From Terriglobia bacterium (GTDB lineage Bacteria > Acidobacteriota > Terriglobia > Terriglobales > Acidobacteriaceae), in NCBI GenBank assembly GCA_020073395.1, contig JAIQFF010000014.1, positions 1 to 55,886 on the forward strand: a stretch of DNA of 55,886 nt, read 5' to 3'. A program made the translations under genes and the position numbers. Of the stretch, positions 54,269-55,886 are shown one piece after another (position 1 is the first letter of the stretch; each line of letters starts with the position of its first letter). Below the pieces are notes generated by a model. It ran no database searches. It saw only the letters and a list, made by a program, of their open reading frames with translations, and was not told the origin of the DNA.

Positions 54269-54745
54269 TTGAGTCCGAAAAATACGATCTGCCTGTGGTT
54301 TGACAAGGACGCACATGATGCGGCGCGCTTCTACGCCGCGACCTTTCCGAATAGTGAAGTGACCTCTGTTCACAAAGCGCCCAGTGACTACCCGGGCGGC
54401 CAGCAGGGCGACGTGCTGACGGTGCAGTTCACGGTTCTGGGTATTCCCTGTCTCGGCCTCAACGGCGGCCCGGCGTTCAAGCACAGTGAGGCCTTTTCTT
54501 TTCAGATCGCGACGGACAACCAGGAAGAGACGGACCGCTACTGGAACGCGATCGTCGGCAATGGCGGCAAGGAAAGTCAGTGCGGCTGGTGCAAGGACCG
54601 CTGGGGCATCTCTTGGCAGATCACCCCGCGCGCGCTAACCGAGGCGCTTGCGGCTGGTGGCGGTGAGGCAAAGCGTGCCTTCGAGGCGATGATGCCGATG
54701 AAGAAGATCAACATCGCCACCATCGAGGCCGCGCGGCGCGGCTGA
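54269..54745 (+). CDS. VOC superfamily protein (PhnB-like)
   Basis: The 158-residue protein is a vicinal-oxygen-chelate fold member of the PhnB/3-demethylubiquinone-like type: NTICLWFDKDAHDAARFYAA, then FTVLGIPCLGLNGGPAFKHS, then WNAIVGNGGKESQCGWCKDR and WGISWQITPRALTEAL. These small proteins are of unknown function, some being glyoxalase-like. The start is TTG at 54269 behind AAGGAGGG, a strong site. It is a single gene. Confidence 0.88.
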   Translation: MSPKNTICLWFDKDAHDAARFYAATFPNSEVTSVHKAPSDYPGGQQGDVLTVQFTVLGIPCLGLNGGPAFKHSEAFSFQIATDNQEETDRYWNAIVGNGGKESQCGWCKDRWGISWQITPRALTEALAAGGGEAKRAFEAMMPMKKINIATIEAARRG

Positions 54746-55243
54746 CGTGGATACCACGGGATAGCTATCTGAGCGGCCCGTCGGGTGGTGAGCAGCCGGG
54801 GAGATTCCTGACATTTTAGACCGGAGACATACCTGACAGTTTTTCTTCGGCCTGCAGTTCTTGGGGATGGGGTGCAGGGGAAGGGGAACCGTCCACTTCC
54901 CCTGCCTCATCCAGGTCGAAGCCGGGTGCCCCATACATTCGCGTACTTTGCGAATGTGTGGGTGCGGACGCCAAAGTCCACTCGTGGGCTTGGGGTAAGA
55001 TTTCCCATCACCAATGCTAAGTGTAACGGCCTGCGGAGAGTGAATCGTGAGCTCGACGTATTCCGGTGCCGCCCAAACCCACACATCGCAGAGTACGCGA
55101 TGTGTGGGGCACCCGGCCACCACGAACCACGTAGGGGCGGACGCCTCGTCCGCCCAGGCCGAATGAAGCTCGGCAGCTATAGAAACCCAGCTTCAGCCAC
55201 GCGTATCATAGCCGCAGCCTACCGGTAAGACAGGAGCAAAAGC
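54746..55243. repeat. intergenic region with a paired hairpin repeat (family E)
   Basis: No gene is supported. At 54922-54967 GGGTGCCCCATACATTCGCG and a following GCGAATG form one hairpin; the inverse copy at 55068-55118 has ACATCGC with GCGATGT. The two stems differ yet both pair. A separate patch at 54801-54842 (CTGACATTTTAGACCGG, GAGACATACCTGACAG) resembles an insertion-sequence end. A GGGGCGGACGCCTCGTCCGC hairpin is at 55134-55153. Confidence 0.6.
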
Positions 55244-55886
55244 ATGTGGAAACTATGCCTGTCAGCCCCAACCCTGCTCGCCCTCGCCCTGATGTCATGG
55301 GCACAACTCTCCGAGGCTTCTCCCGCCCAGACTTCCGACCTCTCCACCTACACCCCTGCGCCGGGAACGCTTCTCAAGGTTGAGCTGGCGAATCGCCTGG
55401 ACGCCAAACACTGCCGGGTGAACGACAAAGTCGAAGCCACGTTGCTGACCGCTTTGCCTGCCCACAGCCAGACTCAGCTCCCGCGGAAAACAAAAATTGT
55501 CGGCCACGTGACCGAAGTCAAAGCCCACAGCAAGACTTCTCCCGGCTCCATGCTGGGAATCATCTTCGATCAAATGCTGCTGAAGGACGGGCGCGCCGTG
55601 CCGCTGCCGATGACCGTCCGGGCCATCATCGTACCCCCGCGCACGCCCGCCTATGCCAGCGGCCCTGACACGCTCGCCGACAGATCCCCCTCGCCCTACG
55701 AGCTACCCCCGGTCGGCGCTCAGGCCCCAGCCACCGGATCGTCCGATCCCACTCCTGACCGGCAAAACATCCCCGCGCCGCCTTCCATCAACCCCGGCCG
55801 AACAGGCTCTCCCAGCGTCAGCCAGCTCAGCTCCACGCGCGGCGAAGTAGTCGGAACAAAAGATTTCTACCTGGACACCGCAGGTC
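55244..55886 (+). CDS. secreted protein, paralogue of 52160, cut by the window end
   Basis: From ATG 55244 the frame is open to the last base, giving at least 214 residues without a stop. It has a signal peptide (MWKLCLSAPTLLALALMSWA) and the same core block as the protein at 52160: PGTLLKVELANRLDAKHCRV, TKIVGHVTEVKAHSKTSPGS and IIFDQMLLKDGRAVPLPMTV. A proline-rich tail follows. CAGGAG lies eight bases before the ATG. The two genes are about 2.4 kb apart and likely arose by duplication. Confidence 0.75.
   Translation, partial: MWKLCLSAPTLLALALMSWAQLSEASPAQTSDLSTYTPAPGTLLKVELANRLDAKHCRVNDKVEATLLTALPAHSQTQLPRKTKIVGHVTEVKAHSKTSPGSMLGIIFDQMLLKDGRAVPLPMTVRAIIVPPRTPAYASGPDTLADRSPSPYELPPVGAQAPATGSSDPTPDRQNIPAPPSINPGRTGSPSVSQLSSTRGEVVGTKDFYLDTAG

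Overview
The window reads as chromosomal DNA of a GC-rich bacterium, most likely an Acidobacteriota of the Terriglobia/Koribacter type. This is an inference from several things together: a bacillithiol enzyme (BshC) beside an LPS-export permease (so a diderm), a tmRNA tag of the ANQ...AYAA type, CpxR/CpxA-like signalling, and many short hairpin repeats between genes. There is no plasmid, phage or conjugation module, no CRISPR array and no rRNA or tRNA gene apart from the tmRNA. Most genes are housekeeping or envelope genes in one- to three-gene operons.

Layout. 0-6.7 kb: MOSC and DUF429 proteins, a TPR membrane protein coupled to a ClC chloride channel, a LysR remnant, the tmRNA gene (minus strand) and a secreted CAP protein. 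6.7-13 kb: a molybdenum-hydroxylase remnant, the ATP-grasp/alpha-E/transglutaminase cluster, and bshC. 13-19 kb: a penicillin-acylase-type hydrolase, two small proteins, and glycerophosphodiesterase facing glycerol-3-phosphate dehydrogenase. 19-29 kb: mazG, a GNAT and a MenC-like racemase/synthase in one operon, a bactofilin, two methyltransferases, a FAD reductase, and an MsbA-like exporter with two tiny genes upstream. 29-32 kb: a CpxP-like protein divergent from a CpxRA-like pair, with GTAAA operator repeats between them. 32-42 kb: a beta-propeller lipoprotein, a secreted esterase, a one-piece LptF-LptG fusion, glgB and a GH57 glucanase. 42-48.5 kb: a secreted protein, a probable selenoprotein peroxiredoxin, enolase, a DinB protein, phosphoglycerate mutase and a hydroxyacid dehydrogenase. 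48.7-55.9 kb: a Tat-exported aldo/keto reductase, small stress and membrane proteins, a STAS protein, a transposase (RAYT) relic, a VOC protein, and a truncated paralogue of the gene at 52160.

The most notable item is the peroxiredoxin at 43317-42811. Its frame is open from a good start to the end except for one TGA exactly where the peroxidatic cysteine belongs (TGA-Pro-Asn-Cys). A bulged 8-bp hairpin with a GU-containing loop follows at the distance expected of a bacterial SECIS. Second are the hairpin repeats: several families keep base pairing while the sequence changes, they often occur as inverted pairs, and a RAYT relic lies among them. Third is a textbook CpxR box in the cpxP/cpxR-like intergenic region.

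Limits: all homology calls are from memory of protein families. No database search, folding or alignment program was run.
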